Assembly: GCA_035578905.1 (NCBI GenBank)
Contig: JAQJVL010000201.1
Span: forward strand, 186,001-250,000
DNA length: 64,000 nt
Direction: 5' to 3'
DNA from: Stictocephala bisonia
Lineage: Eukaryota > Arthropoda > Insecta > Hemiptera > Membracidae
The notes below the pieces were generated by a model. That model had not been told where the DNA came from. It worked only from the letters and a program-made list of their open reading frames with translations, and made no database searches. Position 1 is the stretch's first letter. The number at the start of each line of letters is the position of its first letter. Of this stretch, positions 1-11,935 are shown piece by piece. The translations under genes and the position numbers were made by a program.

Positions 1-636
1 CGAGAAGGGCTTGCAATAAACCCTTCCAAGACAGTAATTGTCCCCTTCACCAGGAAAAGGGTTCAGGGCTCCTTCAGAGGCCTGGCCCTTGGTGGAGTGT
101 CTCTGCCTGTTTCATCGTCGGTTAAGTATCTGGGAGTAATCCTTGATCAGAAACTGACATGGAACTTGCACCTTGATAAAGTCATCCGCAGAGCTAAATG
201 GTCCTTCGTGACCACTAGGCGCTGCGTGGGCTCCACATGGGGCCTGTTACCCCATGTCTGCCACTGGCTTTACACAGCGGTCATCAGACCATAAATTACT
301 TACGGGGCTTTGATCTGGTGGCCTAAGGTCAATCAGGTAACTGTCCGGGGTAGGCTTTCTAGCCTACAAAGACTTGCCTGCATGTGCATGACAGGGGCCT
401 TTAGGTCGACCCCTTCTATTGCACTGGAGGTTCTTCTTAACCTGCCGCCCCTTGATCTCTTCATTATGGGGGAGACTCGGGCGGCGGCTTATAGGCTTCA
501 ACTAACTGGCCACTGGAGGGGGTCCTATACAGGTCACTCCTCAGTGGCCAATCTAGTTAACGATGAGGTACTCTCAATGAAGTCTGACTTCATTGGGACT
601 AAGTATCTTTTCACCAGACCCTATACTATACATTGA
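1..636 (+). pseudogene. Reverse transcriptase C-terminal (thumb/connection) region of LINE
   Basis: Frame 1 is open from base 1 and encodes the region after the RT active site: NPSKTVIVPFTRK, KYLGVILDQKLTW, LYTAVIRP, then after a TAA stop at 292-294 it continues in the same frame with ITYGALIWWP, LQRLACMCMTGAFR and the segment around LLNLPPLDLFI. The stop falls where related elements have a coding residue, so it is a nonsense mutation and not a gene end. The frame runs on to 636, where it enters inserted repeat DNA. The polymerase catalytic YADD motif would lie to the left of the window. Confidence 0.85.
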
Positions 637-1093
637 ATAATGAATGAAAAATAAGTATCTGCCAGCACCACAAGCCTGACTATATGTACAGTGCTATTGA
701 CCTACCCACCTGCCCCTTCATGTACAGTGGCATTGACCCAACCACCCGCCCCTCAATGTACAGTGCTATTGACCTACCCACCTGCCCCTCCATGTACAGT
801 GGCATTGACCCAACCACCCGCCCCTCCATGTACAGTGGTATTGCCCCACCCACCCACCCATACACGTACTGTAGTAATGACCCACCCGCCCACCCATACA
901 CGTACTGTAGTAATGACCCACCCGCCCACCCATACACGTACTGTAGTAATGATGGGTCTCACTCCTCTCACCACTGTATGTGTATGGGTGGGCGTGTGGG
1001 TCAATAGCACTGAACGTGTATGGGTGGGCGGGTGGGTCAATACCACTGTACGTGTATGGGTGGGCGGGTGGGTCAATAACACTTTCAGGTCAC
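637..1093. repeat. Foldback minisatellite inserted in LINE ORF
   Basis: About eight imperfect copies of a roughly 36-bp unit (core TGTACAGTGCTATTGACC on the left) occupy 684-955. About three copies of the same unit in inverted orientation occupy 975-1080, around a short centre near 955-975. The result is a large inverted tandem repeat able to fold on itself, like Foldback-type elements whose inverted ends consist of tandem repeats. It separates the RT end from the RNase H domain: coding similarity stops near 633 (PYTIH) and resumes near 1094 (FRSREYWDG). No clean target-site duplication is visible. The open frames across this block simply translate the repeat. Confidence 0.75.
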
Positions 1094-1986
1094 TTCAGGT
1101 CGAGGGAGTACTGGGACGGTGTTAGTAGCCCGGTTTCTTCTCACGACCGAATTGTATGGTTCACAGACGGGTCAAGAATGGGTAACAAAGCTGGATTTGG
1201 GGTCTATACTGGCGACCCTAGGACCAACGCTAGCGTGAGCCTGGGAGCGTATGGCACCGTTTTCCAAGCTGAAGTCGCCGCAATCCTTCAATGTGCCACC
1301 CAGGCGGTCGAGAGAGGGGTTTGCGGGAAACATATCCACATCCTCTCAGACAGTCAGGCGGCCTTAGGGGCTCTCGACTCCTGGAAGGTTTTGTCTGGTC
1401 TAGTCTGGGAATGTGTGGAGTCCCTCAGCATCCTGGGTTCAAGAAATCAGGTCTTGCTGGAATGGATCCCAGGACATAGGGGATTAGAAGGCAACGAGCA
1501 GGCCGATGCCTTGGCTAGGGAGGGTGCTCTCAAGCCCTTCACTGGTCCTGAGCCGGCCTGCGGCGTTTCGACTGCAGCTGTCAAAACAGCAATCAAAAAC
1601 TGGGTCAGCGCCAGACATCTGGAAAGATGGCGGCGGTTCCCAGGACAAAGACTTGGCAAGGTTCTTGTCAGGAATCCCTCCCAGAAGTTAACAAAGTCAC
1701 TTCTTGGGTTGAGTAAATCACGTGTTAAGCTGGTGGTGGGACTCATCACCGGTCATGGCAAATTCCGGAGGCACTAAGAACAGTGGGACTCTTTACGGAG
1801 GATCCCATCTGTCGCCTCTGTGGGGAGGACGAAGAGTCGGCAGAACACATTGTCCTGGAGTGCGAGGCCCTTGGTGCCAGGAGAAGAGCACTTTTTGAAG
1901 GCTCACCTCTGGGACTGTCGGAAATTACTAATCTAGTGAAGAAGCTCCTTGACCTGGTCAAGGATTGCCAGCTTTACGACGATTAG
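1094..1986 (+). pseudogene. RNase H domain and C-terminal zinc knuckle of LINE ORF2
   Basis: The frame from about 1094 to 1777 encodes an RNase H type 1 domain. It shows the first catalytic Asp in WFTDGSRMG, the Glu in FQAEVAAIL, the second Asp in LSDSQAALGAL and the last in GNEQADALAREG, preceded by WIPGHRGLEG with the family His. After a one-base loss near 1775 the reading continues at 1783 with CRLCGEDEESAEHIVLEC, a C-x2-C-x8-H-x4-C knuckle found at the C-terminus of many insect LINE ORF2 proteins, and stops at 1984-1986. All catalytic acidic residues are still present, so only the frameshift, the insertion and the upstream stop inactivate it. Confidence 0.88.
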
Positions 1987-2058
1987 GCACCAGGATTGGC
2001 ACAAAAAGCCTCAGGCTTCGTTGCAAGGGTTGGCTGGACCAACTGCATATCCCCATAT

Positions 2059-2081
2059 CAACTAACTAACTAACTAACTAG
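2059..2081 (+). repeat. (AACT)n tail of the LINE
   Basis: About five AACT units end the 3' UTR. Short tandem repeats instead of poly(A) are a common 3' terminus of LOA/I-type LINEs. Confidence 0.7.
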
Positions 2082-2089
2082 CCTGATCA

Positions 2090-4095
2090 ATAATAGTTTC
2101 AACTGAAGACGTCGATAGATTGTTAAAAACTGAGAATTTTTTAAACAGTAACATCATGAGCGATTTTGCGCTTCAGTAAAACTGACTTGAGTTCGTCAAG
2201 AACACCATAATATTTATATCTAAATTTATCACAGCCTTTAAGGATAATTTTGTTTTCGTTGGTTTTGTCTGCCTGGATTTTCCTTATTTTCTGAGGTTTG
2301 CAACACGTCTCATAATCAACATCACACAGCTTATTGGCCGTGTCTTCATTAATATGAAAAAAAAGAGTCAACGAAAATTACTAAAGAGCCATATAATATG
2401 ATTACTCTCTCTACTGTCGGTTTCAAAATGCAGTGTACTCGAATATGAACCTCTGCTATAAATCCAATATTTATTCAGTTTCTTAAACTAAATACACCAA
2501 TGTTTAGCTTATTCAATTCTGCATCTCACCATATAAATTAAACATTTAAATTTTAGTACTTAATATATTTCATTTTGGTTCGAAGAGAAAAAAAACAATG
2601 ATTTTTCGTACATTTGAAACAAAGTCCTACTTTGACATTGGGGTTTTTGTTCTCTCAAAATCTTTAAATGGAATATGAATCACAGCAAATTAAATTAATT
2701 GATAATTATAGTAGTTTACTAGGAAATCCAAAAGAACGCATTAAATTACAGAAATATTATTCTATAAAATACAACAATAACAAAATATTTCTTTACTGAA
2801 TGACAGTAAACAAACAGACTAATGATTGACGATGTCCCCGATCTACCCTTCATGACAATTAATTGAACTCTTCCAGCCACGTTGTTACAACATTGTATAT
2901 TTTGCCGGCGGGTTTTTTGGGTGCAAAACACAGTTACTACTGAAATACGACTACTATTTCTTAAATTTAGTGCATATATTGAAAAATTAGCTGATCAGTG
3001 CCGGGAAAGAGTGCAACGTTACCACGTTAGAACGGAGTGCCGCCGCCTACTACCAGCTTTGAAACCAAGTTTGTAAGAACCTTTTCTCATAAAGACTTTT
3101 CGACCTTTCTAAATTACAGATTTAAAATGTTTTTACTGTAATTTTGTTTGGTCATTTAATTATGTTGTTCTTAGGCTTCCACTTTTTTTATTACAATTTA
3201 TTAATTTGCATACTTTAGGCCGCAGGTTACTGATCACTCGTTTTCACATTATATAGATCTATTATTTTCCTACGATGATTCAAGGGATTTTCGAAACACT
3301 ATCAAGATTATTTATCTACATAAACAGAATTTGTGAAAAAAATACAAAATAAGGATAAAAGCTTAATCAACAAACCACTACAAATACAAATCAATTCGCA
3401 ATTAATTGCTGTATTATCTTAAGTTTATAATAGTAAAATATCATAAATAATGGTTTTTGTAAGGATAATAACGTGACCAAGCGATTGATTTTCCTACCAC
3501 TAAAAGCCAAGATAGAGTTGAATTTAGGACAAGTATAACAATTTTGTTTGAATTAGTATATACTTTTGAAATTAAAGTTAAAAAATAAAACATACAGAAA
3601 CGTTCTTGTCCACCTTGTATTAAACACGTCCAAAAACGGAGTTTTGAGTAATACAAATGTAAAGTTAGTGGGTCTTTTGACATGTTTTATATAAATAGTG
3701 TACGAAAACAGGACATCTCATTGAGGTAGCCCACTGTCCACACCACTCAAGTATATTTATATGTTGGCAAACTGGAATTTATATTTTGGTGTGTTCGCAA
3801 GCTGCATGCCTTTACACTTGTTCGCAGACAAGACAACTGGCGAGGGGTACAGTTGCAGTCACACACCAACCAGAGCGTATGCTGTCACACCACTATGTCG
3901 ACCGCTGACAAACTTCAAAGACCAGTGTACAACTTGCTGCAAAAGGCTCCCTGGTTGCTATAAAACCAATGGTTTAGTTTAAACGTTTTAAAACCAAAAC
4001 TGGAAAACTTATCTGTCCTAATATCACTTTTGATATTTTGATACAGGCCTGAATCGTTTCTTATCTAGTAGATTATTAAGTATTTTCTTTTTTGT
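2090..4095. other. AT-rich stretch without recognisable gene
   Basis: Short open frames are present on both strands, for example a 76-codon minus frame at 2141-2371 and a Cys-rich 73-codon plus frame at 3761-3982. None shows a family motif, splice-bounded exon pattern or repeat structure I can recognise. I see nothing else to annotate. Confidence 0.5.
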
Positions 4096-4099
4096 TGCA

Positions 4100-4196
4100 T
4101 GAAATGTGGCCCCCCTGTGAACTAAGTCTGTGTGGCCCCGGGGCAATTTGCCCCTTTTGCCCCCCCCCCCTCTGGGCGGCCCTGGTGCAGGGATGA
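4100..4196. repeat. GC-rich hAT-like transposon terminus
   Basis: An isolated GC-rich block ends in GGGCGGCCCTGG and contains GGCCCCGGGGCAATTTGCC and a C10 run. On the reverse strand it begins CAGGGCCGCCCAGAGG, resembling CAGGGGCGG-type ends of hAT-superfamily elements. No matching opposite end was found to the left, so it is probably a solo or truncated terminus. Confidence 0.35.
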
Positions 4197-4199
4197 GTT

Positions 4200-5990
4200 T
4201 CATCACTTATTAGTTGATTAGTAGTTCCATCAGAGAACATTTTTTCATAAAATATATTTAATCATATGCTCAGCTATGGATTTATCATATGTATGGACTG
4301 ATTTACAGCAGCCAATTTCTTCCGTTTATATATTATATGGTAAAGGGTATATAAACATTAAAAAAGTATTCTGTTATTTTGCTATATTTACTGAGATAAT
4401 CCGTGTACATGAATACAGTTTTAAATATTCATAAAAAAATAAATAAAATATTTATCATAAAAATGTTGAGGATAGCATTACCATATCTGCTATAGCTTGA
4501 AATAAACTTAACACTTTTGAACTGTAAGAAGCTTCAGCTAAAAGATACTGTTGTGGGAATTAAATAGATACTGTCTTTTTTGGTATGATTGTAAGCACAA
4601 ATGGTAAACTAGCTTTCAGGACAAAGAACACTGCTGTGAGCTTAAACCTCTTTGTATTTGTTCTGTATCTAAGAGATTTTCAACCCACCTTGCAGGTACT
4701 CTGGTGAGAGTGAACATAGTACGGAGTTTATGGAGACTTCCGCCACACTACAGATGCAGACTTTGCGTACTATCTTATACAAAGGCTGTAGTAATCAATT
4801 ACATATACGGCATTGATTATATACCACAATATATTCCCTATATAATGAATGATATACAGTATTGATTATTTTACTCATCTCAGAATTTGTATATTAAAAT
4901 TACTGTATAGTATCTTTCATAATGATTTACATAAAATATTCATATAGGTACTTCATTAGAACAATCATATTTTCATAACATGTGCAATAATTTCTAGGTA
5001 TACCCCTGCACACTTCACTTGCAAATCCCATTACTCGCATCGCCTTGGCCCTTGAGTTTTAAAAGGAATCCAGTCAAGCTGTCTTACTGTCCTAGCTTAA
5101 GAAATTTCATTGCGATTGACACAGAACTAAATATATAGATTATGAAAATAGCTGATGTTTACAAATGTTATTAATAAATGTTCAATTCATCACATTCCTC
5201 CCAAGACAAACTATTTCAGTATATGAAAAACAATTTTTAAATCAACGCCTTCCACTGAACTTGAATTAATGGAGTGGAATATTTGTCAATCTTCTGCTGC
5301 TTCAAAACTTCGTTACTGGCTGAAATTTACAATCTTTGGTGTTCCATTGAGCATCATTCCTCCATTTTCACTTTTCTCTTCTAAAACATCGTCACAAAAC
5401 AAATTCTCTTGATGATGAAATTTGGATATCACAATGAGGAGTATTTCTGAATGGAATTGAAAACTTTTTTTGGTTATGTGCCCTTTTTTTTAATTTTAGT
5501 GGAACAGAGATATGGGTTTCCAAAACGTCACACATATGTAATTATTTCTAGAGCAGTGTTTTTAATGATTCCTAGACAGTTGATATTTTGAATAACATGA
5601 TTAATATTTACTAATTTTTCAAATATTTGAGTTTTTCAATTTGGTATGAGTAAAGAACAAATATTTTCATTGTGATTATTTTGAATTAGTAGCAAGGCTC
5701 CACTCTCAGGTGAGCAAATACTTTCTTCCTTTCACAAGATGACGTCTCCAGTTTACATTACTATACTTCATACTTCCGCATAATTGACCAATCCAAACTG
5801 TGCACAATTCCAAATTCTTACATACACCTACTTTCTCCTCAACTTAATTGAGTTATTGTAATCATACAACAACGTTACAGCCTCTACAATGGTGCTCCCA
5901 CCCAATGAACATAATTATACCTCTCACTCCTCAAGCTACAACTAACCCTCCCTAAAACACCATCCCACACAACAAGATATTTCTTTGATA
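4200..5990. other. AT-rich intergenic DNA, no feature seen
   Basis: No coding similarity, tandem repeat or inverted end was recognised on either strand. Confidence 0.5.

Positions 5991-5995
<5 letters not shown>

Positions 5996-6047
<52 letters not shown>
5996..6047. repeat. (TA)n microsatellite
   Basis: An uninterrupted run of about 25 TA dinucleotides. Confidence 0.97.
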
Positions 6048-6049
<2 letters not shown>

Positions 6050-7535
6050 TTAAGATCAATAAATTTATTAGCACATGTTCTTTCCCCTATCATCCACTGG
6101 CAATAGATTTAGTGCGTTTTGTTGACTATATGTTTTGTATTTATTTTCATTAAACTTGAACTCAAATTGTTCTTGTTTCAGAAAAGCTTATATTTGACTT
6201 TACATGTGAACATAAAAAACTTTAAAATTAGAAGAGGTAGCACAACATTTTGATTTAGTTAGCAGCATTTTGGCAAATATTTTAAAAGAAATGGATTTTA
6301 TTTTTAGTTTGAAGATTTTGAAATAAAAAATGTACTCTGTAAAACTGGCATAGTAACAAAATTTGTCCCTGAGGCATCATTCGGATGTTCAACAGATGGC
6401 ATATAGCTGACTGAACCGAACATAAATTAGTTGAAAATTTAAGAAGGCACAGAGAGAGAAGAGGTAACAAATATTTAGTAATATGCCCTCCGCCCTACTA
6501 TAAAATTTTGCTTTTATATTACCTAGATATATGGGGGGTTTAAATATTTACTGTTGCTACTTCTTGTCTTAAGAAAATGAGTTTAGGAAACTTAGACATT
6601 ACTTTATTACCAGTTCCCACACCTTTCCATGGTTAATTAATTATTGTATCTCATCTAATTAGGGGTTTTGTAGTTATTATTTTTTCAATGCTTCTTTGAC
6701 TTCAGTTAAGTACTTTAATAAAAACTCCTTATTTGTCTTTAACTTACAGGCTGTAACTTAGTCAAATTGTTTATGAATATTTGTGTACTTTTCACTGAAA
6801 CAGTGTTTTAAAAGCTTTAGCAGATAAGTTAATGAGCATTTGGGAAAGTTTAATTTGTTCCTAAAACGATGTTTATTTTTAGAATTTAGTATAAACGTAC
6901 AGGACACCCCTGCAAGCTTTGTGTGACAACCCTGTCAGTCCTTATGCTCTTATGCTCAGTCTTCTGCCTAAGTAATGCCGGTTGCTAGTTAGTCACATGA
7001 GCACAAATGTGTCCATAACAAACTATAACAGATGGATACCAACTTTTCACACGCCAGCTGTCAGCAACTTAACTGTATACAATGTTACGGTTTATATGTC
7101 TATGAGCTCAGAACAAACATCAGACTAACCTAAAAATGTACAATTATAAAATAATCAAATTTTACTTCACAAAATTAGTTACATTTCATAAGAAAACTAT
7201 AATAGACAGAAACCAAATTTCCGCTAAAAAGTTGCAGAGGATCTTGTGCTTTATAAAACTACCACTTCAGAATACAAATTTATTCAGCCTTAAATATTAA
7301 AAACATAAAATACGCTCTTTACTCCAATAGTCAAAATGCTAAGTTTGAATTTAAGTTCTATTGTAAACAAACAACAATTCATACAAGATTCTGTTTGATT
7401 CATCAATTACAAACATTAAAAACTTCCTCAACGTCTCTGTGTCTGGATAGATGCCAATTTGAGTTGAAAAGATTATATAAATTTATATTAGTCAATTTAA
7501 TTTTTATACTTAGAGGATAGTGCTCGATTAGAAAC
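6050..7535. other. AT-rich intergenic DNA, no feature seen
   Basis: Only short random frames; no motif, repeat or RNA gene recognised. Confidence 0.5.
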
Positions 7536-7539
7536 AAAT

Positions 7540-7800
7540 ATAATGGTTTCTACTTCCACTTTGCCTATGTGGAGTCAACTATGGTACGTTATAATCCTTT
7601 GGGAGCTGCTACAGACACCACTTCAATTATTAGGTTGCAAAAGTGAATTATCAGATTCATTACTGAGTTTGGTCCAAGAAGTTTGTGCAAACCACTTTTT
7701 AAAAACCTAAAAATTCTAACTCTATCTGGACTCTATATTCATGAATTGTTGTGTTGGGTTCATGAGAATAAAGACACTATCAAATCACCAATTTGAATAT
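7540..7800 (+). pseudogene. LINE reverse transcriptase C-terminal relic, first part
   Basis: Read in one frame with a few stops, 7600-7790 gives GAATDTTSIIRLQK, IIRFITEFGPRSLCKPLF, LKILTLSGLYIHELL. This is the standard post-thumb region of CR1/L2/Jockey-like RTs (RLQKRAIRxI..., then LKILxLxxLYxxE). The match continues at 8697 after a SINE-like insertion, so the two pieces are probably one old element. It is heavily decayed and its upstream RT core was not found. Confidence 0.6.
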
Positions 7801-8289
7801 AATTATATTGGATATCGAGGCAGTCAGCTGTGATGAAATGTTTGTAGATTGCACTTATCTGTTGAATTCCACAGGCACTTCAGTTTTGCAACTTGCATCC
7901 GTGCTGCGAGCAGAAATCAAAGTGAGTCATGTGTACCTTACCTTAATATTGAAATATCATAAATTAATGTCATACCACTTAAGTACTATTATTATTTCCA
8001 CCTAAAGTTTATTTAGTTTAAAATTTAAAGCAATTGTAAATAGGCATTTCTCAGTAGGTGACTAAAACAAAAGTAAATAAAGTATAACCTGGAGGTTGTC
8101 AGACAAAACTGAGATTATAATTTAAAAACTGTCATTTAATTAAGTGTCTGACATAATAATTTTATGTTTTGCTGAGCATTTTGTGAAATAAATACTTACA
8201 TTTTGCTAAAGTAAATATTTTTGAAAAGTTCAGCAATTTGTAATCTCCTATAATGTGCAGGATATTATTGTTGACCCCCTTACTGGAGC

Positions 8290-8690
8290 TACAGATATAG
8301 ATATTTTATAGGTCTAAAAAGCCGCTTGATGGTTGCTATCGGCGTGGACACTACTAGAGAAGTCTGGAGTGTCCATGTTGGGTGGTAATCATTGTGCGGA
8401 TGTTGTGTGGTGGAGATAACTGAGTATCAGGCTTGTCAATTAGCTGAAAATCAGACCAGCACTACGTGGTTCGGATTCCACGTAAAGCTGTAGGTCCCTT
8501 AGTTACCCTGGCTGTTGGGCTATTAATAAATTGCCCTTTCTGAGGAACAGTTAATAACCAGACTACACTCATCCACAATCATCCTACACTCATATAACCA
8601 TTCATATTCGCCTTAAAATACCAACAACGTTGTGTCGGCGTCTCATATGTAAGAATATAGTACTCGCAACACTATAATTTTCTGTCTTCC
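8290..8690 (+). repeat. SINE-like dispersed repeat, copy 1
   Basis: This roughly 330-400 bp sequence is repeated at 14795-15130 in the same orientation with about 80 percent identity by eye. Shared blocks include GAAGTCTGG-GTGTCCATGTTGG, the palindromic ACGTGGTTCGGATTCCACGT, the block CCCTGGCTGTTGGGC followed by TATTAATAAATTGCCC, and CAACGTTGTGTC near the 3' end. The GTGGTTCGGATTCCAC segment looks like a tRNA T-arm (B-box-like). The central ACGTGGTTCGGA-to-GGTCCC core is also present in the tRNA-headed SINE at 47480-47670. It interrupts a LINE relic. Family identity is not known to me. Confidence 0.65.
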
Positions 8691-8872
8691 ACAGCATCGT
8701 CTTAAATTATTTGAGAGGATCCCACTGTATATTGGGCTTAAACTATATAACAAATTACTTCTCAATTTTAAAACATTAAATACAGGTCCCTTTAAATCTA
8801 AATTAAAAGAAAAATTAGTTGAAAAGACATACTATTCTGTTAATGAGTATTTTGACTCTCCAGCGTTTTAAC
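8690..8872 (+). pseudogene. LINE reverse transcriptase C-terminal relic, last part
   Basis: A clean frame reads RLKLFERIPLYIGLKLYN, then KLLLNFKTLNTG, FKSKLKEKLVEKTYYSVNEY and stops after FDSPAF. This is the typical final segment of CR1/L2-like ORF2 proteins (a 'GxKLYNxLP...FKxxLKxxLxxxxFYSVxEF' tail). It is separated from the first part at 7540-7800 by the SINE-like repeat. Confidence 0.7.
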
Positions 8873-8874
8873 AC

Positions 8875-10345
8875 AATACAGTTAATCTTGTTTGTTTCAT
8901 TTTAGTACATGAATTGTACAAATTTGAGTTGACAAATATCAAAGAATGTGTCAGGCTAACCTTTGATTATAATTTTTTTTTCATCTTCAACAAATTTTTT
9001 AGCTATAACTTTTAAACTGATTATTTAATTTGTTTGAATTTTTTATTGTATTGTCACTTACAACATAATGATAAGAAGTTAATTAAGATCAATGTAACTT
9101 TACAATTAAGTATTAAACAATTGTACCTGTTCTTTTACAGCCATAATGTAATACTCAACGTTAAGTACAAATAAATTATGTCTGTCATAAATTTCATGTT
9201 ACAGTTTTGTAACGAAATAAAAAATATTGTGAAAGTGTTTTCACATAAATGATTACATACATTATTGATTGCAACCACAATGTAATAAATTGGTTACTGT
9301 TTTAATCCTCGAATCTTCATGTAAAAACGATGTGCTATATAAGTGTATGTTAAAATAAATTAGTTTTATTGGGTAAAAGACCATTGGAATGAAACAATGT
9401 TCTGTAGGGTTATTGATCCATGTTATTCTTTTAGGAAAATTTCAATTTTCAACCCCTATTTATTGGTGAGAATGTGAAAAAGATTGGTATTTCTGAGGTT
9501 GACAAGGTTAGATCTACCATCATTCCAAATTTAAAAATTTTTAACTTGGAAGTGGGTATACATTTTTATTTCAGTGAGAGTGATCCCAATACAGCTTTAT
9601 ACAGCTGTATTATAGTGAAAAGTGAACTATAGCACACATAAACCCAGAGATAAAGTTAATCAATAAAATTATTAAAATCCTTATCAAATTAAGTACTCTA
9701 ATATCATGTCAATGTCTGTAAATAATACAGTCATAATTACCAATGATTGAAAATGTACTCAAGGTTTCTTTGCATGAATTTCATTAGATTGAGTTAAGAA
9801 ACATATATTTGATTGTTGATTCAAGTAATTTTCCTGCATAAAATGTTATTTTACATATCTTCTTTATTTGAATTAATAAACAGTACATATATATTATGAG
9901 TGGACAATGCTTATACTTATGTTTTTCTTTAATCAGATATACTATCACCACAGTACAAAACACCCAGAAGTTACACTCCCATTGCATTGCTGTGGGACTA
10001 GTGCGACGCTACTGCTCCTAATAGCAGGAGCATATAACACACCTCAATACCGTTGTTTTGAATTGTGTCTTGCAAATAAGTGCAATAATATCAGTAGAAA
10101 AAGAGTTATGACAGAATATTTGACATTTACTAATTACAGCTGTAGATGTAAATAATACAGAAATACAAGCTTCTCGCTCTCGTTGCTACTGCCGTCATTG
10201 TCGCAAATTTTGTAATGGAGTCGGAAATCAGATCTTTATTGCTTTTAAGTATAAATACAATTAGCATAGTGAAAAATATCAACACATACATATTATTTTG
10301 TCACAGAAAATTAGAGTAAATTAAAAGACAACTCAAACAATCTGC
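8875..10345. other. AT-rich intergenic DNA, no feature seen
   Basis: No convincing coding or repeat structure was recognised. The 82-codon frame at 9907-10155 shows no motif. Confidence 0.45.
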
Positions 10346-11338
10346 AGGGGCGGTCTGACTTCATGTTAGGCCCTCGGCCAAAACTAAATATGAGGCCCCT
10401 TACATGACGCAAAAAAATACTAAGTGGTGTACATAATTTGTTGTGCTACTTTACCCATGAATAAATCAGTACAACGAATAATGTAGCTAGTTGGAAAAAA
10501 TACTTATATAGCCTAAGGTGGCTAGGTTAAAGATAAAATGCATTTTTTGGGTAAAAGTTTTTAATAAACCAAAAATGTAATTCTTACAAATAAATATGCT
10601 GTTATAAACTGACAATTGATACTACAAAACTACATTTAAATTATGAGTTTACTGGTCAGTTCTGTGCAGCTTCTTTCATAAAATGTACCTTGTTTTAATG
10701 TTGAACTACGTCTCTCTACGTTCATAAAAAGGAGATTAGACATGAGTTAGTTCTCAAAGTTAATCTTTTTTTACGATTTTCAGCTCTTTTATATTGTTAC
10801 ACAAAATTGTGAAAATTGAGGAATAAATCAGACCGAGACAGATAAATAATAACAGAGAGTGCACATCCCAAACAAATAAAGCCTTTATCTGAGTCATCAC
10901 AATCAAATTTATTGGATTCTTCCTATAACCAGGCTTCTTTCAACTCTAGGTCTAACGTTTCACCATGACTTTTTTGATCTGTTCATCCCTTCTCTCTTTC
11001 GCATTGACCTTTAACATTTACAAAATTTTTCTACTGACCTGAAAACTGTTTGAATTAACTAGTAACTTAATTCTATCAATTTTAAAAATTTTTACTGACT
11101 AGGACATTTTTTGGGAAGTTTTCAGTCGTTTTGATTTCATTAAATCGTTCATTCAATGTAAATTAACAGAATTTACTTAAATATTTTTGCCATATTACAG
11201 TACGTTGCTCACTAAGAAAAATGTGTTTTTTTGTTGGTAAGAAAAAAATATTCCAAATTTGAGAGGTCATTTGTGGGACCCTGAAACCCCGGGGCCCGAG
11301 ACAATCGCCAACTAGCCGACCTGGCCAGACCACCCTTG
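10346..11338. mobile_element. hAT-like non-autonomous element (degenerate ends)
   Basis: The left end reads CAGGGGCGGTCTGACTT followed by GGCCCTCGGCC. The right end, reverse-complemented, reads CCAAGGGTGGTCTGGCCAGG followed by GGCGATTGTCTCGGGCC. The shared AGGGG(C/T)GGTCTG ends about 990 bp apart and the GC-rich subterminal blocks fit a hAT-type non-autonomous element. The interior is AT-rich with no transposase similarity. An 8-bp target duplication is not recognisable, so exact ends are uncertain. Confidence 0.5.
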
Positions 11339-11389
11339 GTCATCAAAGAATAAATAGATAAGACAGTTAAAAATTAAAAACTATTGAAC

Positions 11390-11935
11390 CATAAGCATGA
11401 CAGTGATGGTGTCGGCGGGGTTCCTGAGAGTGGGCGAAGGTAGATCTCGCACATACAAGATGTAGAGGAGTAGACTGATAGCTGATCCCTTGGGGACTCC
11501 TGCTAACAGCTGGAAGGGTCGTTAAAGGGCGACCTTTACTCTGACCTGGGCTGTCCTACCTTCGAGGAAGTTGGATATCCACTTGATGACGGAAGGGGGC
11601 AGTTGGAGCTGGAAGAGTTTGGCTCTGAGGCCGTTATGCTAGACAGTGTCAAATGCTTTGTGGACATCCACGAGGGCCATGATGTTAGGCGTACGTTGAT
11701 AAGAGTTTTGCTGAGTCACTCACTACCTTGAGGATTTGGTCATTCATATTGATGCCAGGACGGAAGCCAGCCTGGGACTTTGGAAGGAGGTTGAGATTGT
11801 TGAGGTGAGTATGGAGTCGGGCGACCAAGATTTTCTCGAAAAGTTTCAAGAGGAACGAGGTAAGGCTTATGCGGCAAAAGTTATCCGGGTTTCTAGGAGT
11901 TTTTGGAATTTCTCTGTCTAAGATCCCATCCAAAG
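11390..11935 (-). pseudogene. Jockey-type LINE reverse transcriptase fragment (inverted 5' part)
   Basis: On the minus strand the sequence reads IPKTPRNPDNF, ISLTSFLLKLFEKILVARL, LLPKSQAGFRPGINMNDQIL, then after a short frame break ALVDVHKAFDTV, KWISNFLEGRTAQVRVKV, LLAGVPKGSAIS and LYILYVRDLPSPT. These are RT palm and fingers motifs 1 to 4 (AFDxV palm A, GVPQGS-like loop), ending just before the YADD motif. Two in-frame stops and frame changes show that it is dead. It lies head-on against the 3' end of a similar element at 11936-12332, which suggests one insertion with a 5' inversion. Confidence 0.75.

Larger units (their letters stand above)
1..2081 (+). mobile_element. LOA/I-type non-LTR retrotransposon, 3' part, decayed
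   Basis: This is the 3' portion of a LINE whose 5' part lies left of the window. In order it encodes the end of the reverse transcriptase, an RNase H domain and a cysteine-histidine knuckle, followed by a short 3' UTR ending in a run of AACT units. An RNase H domain after the RT is a property of the I/LOA/R1 group, and the motif KYLGVILDQKLTW and the phrase LYTAVIRP are typical of it. The copy is dead: there is an in-frame stop at 292-294, a foldback minisatellite inserted at about 637-1093, and a one-base frameshift near 1775. It is clearly more GC-rich than the surrounding DNA, as expected for a fairly young insertion. Clade assignment is from motif memory, not from a tree. Confidence 0.85.

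Noticed and set aside
680..1125. Overlapping open frames on both strands (YSAIDLPTCP-like, PPTHTRTVV-like)
   Set aside because: Translations of the foldback minisatellite; the periodic peptide follows the 36-bp unit.
3761..3982. 73-codon Cys-containing frame that could look like a small secreted peptide
   Set aside because: No signal peptide, no conserved Cys spacing I recognise, no exon structure; more likely chance.
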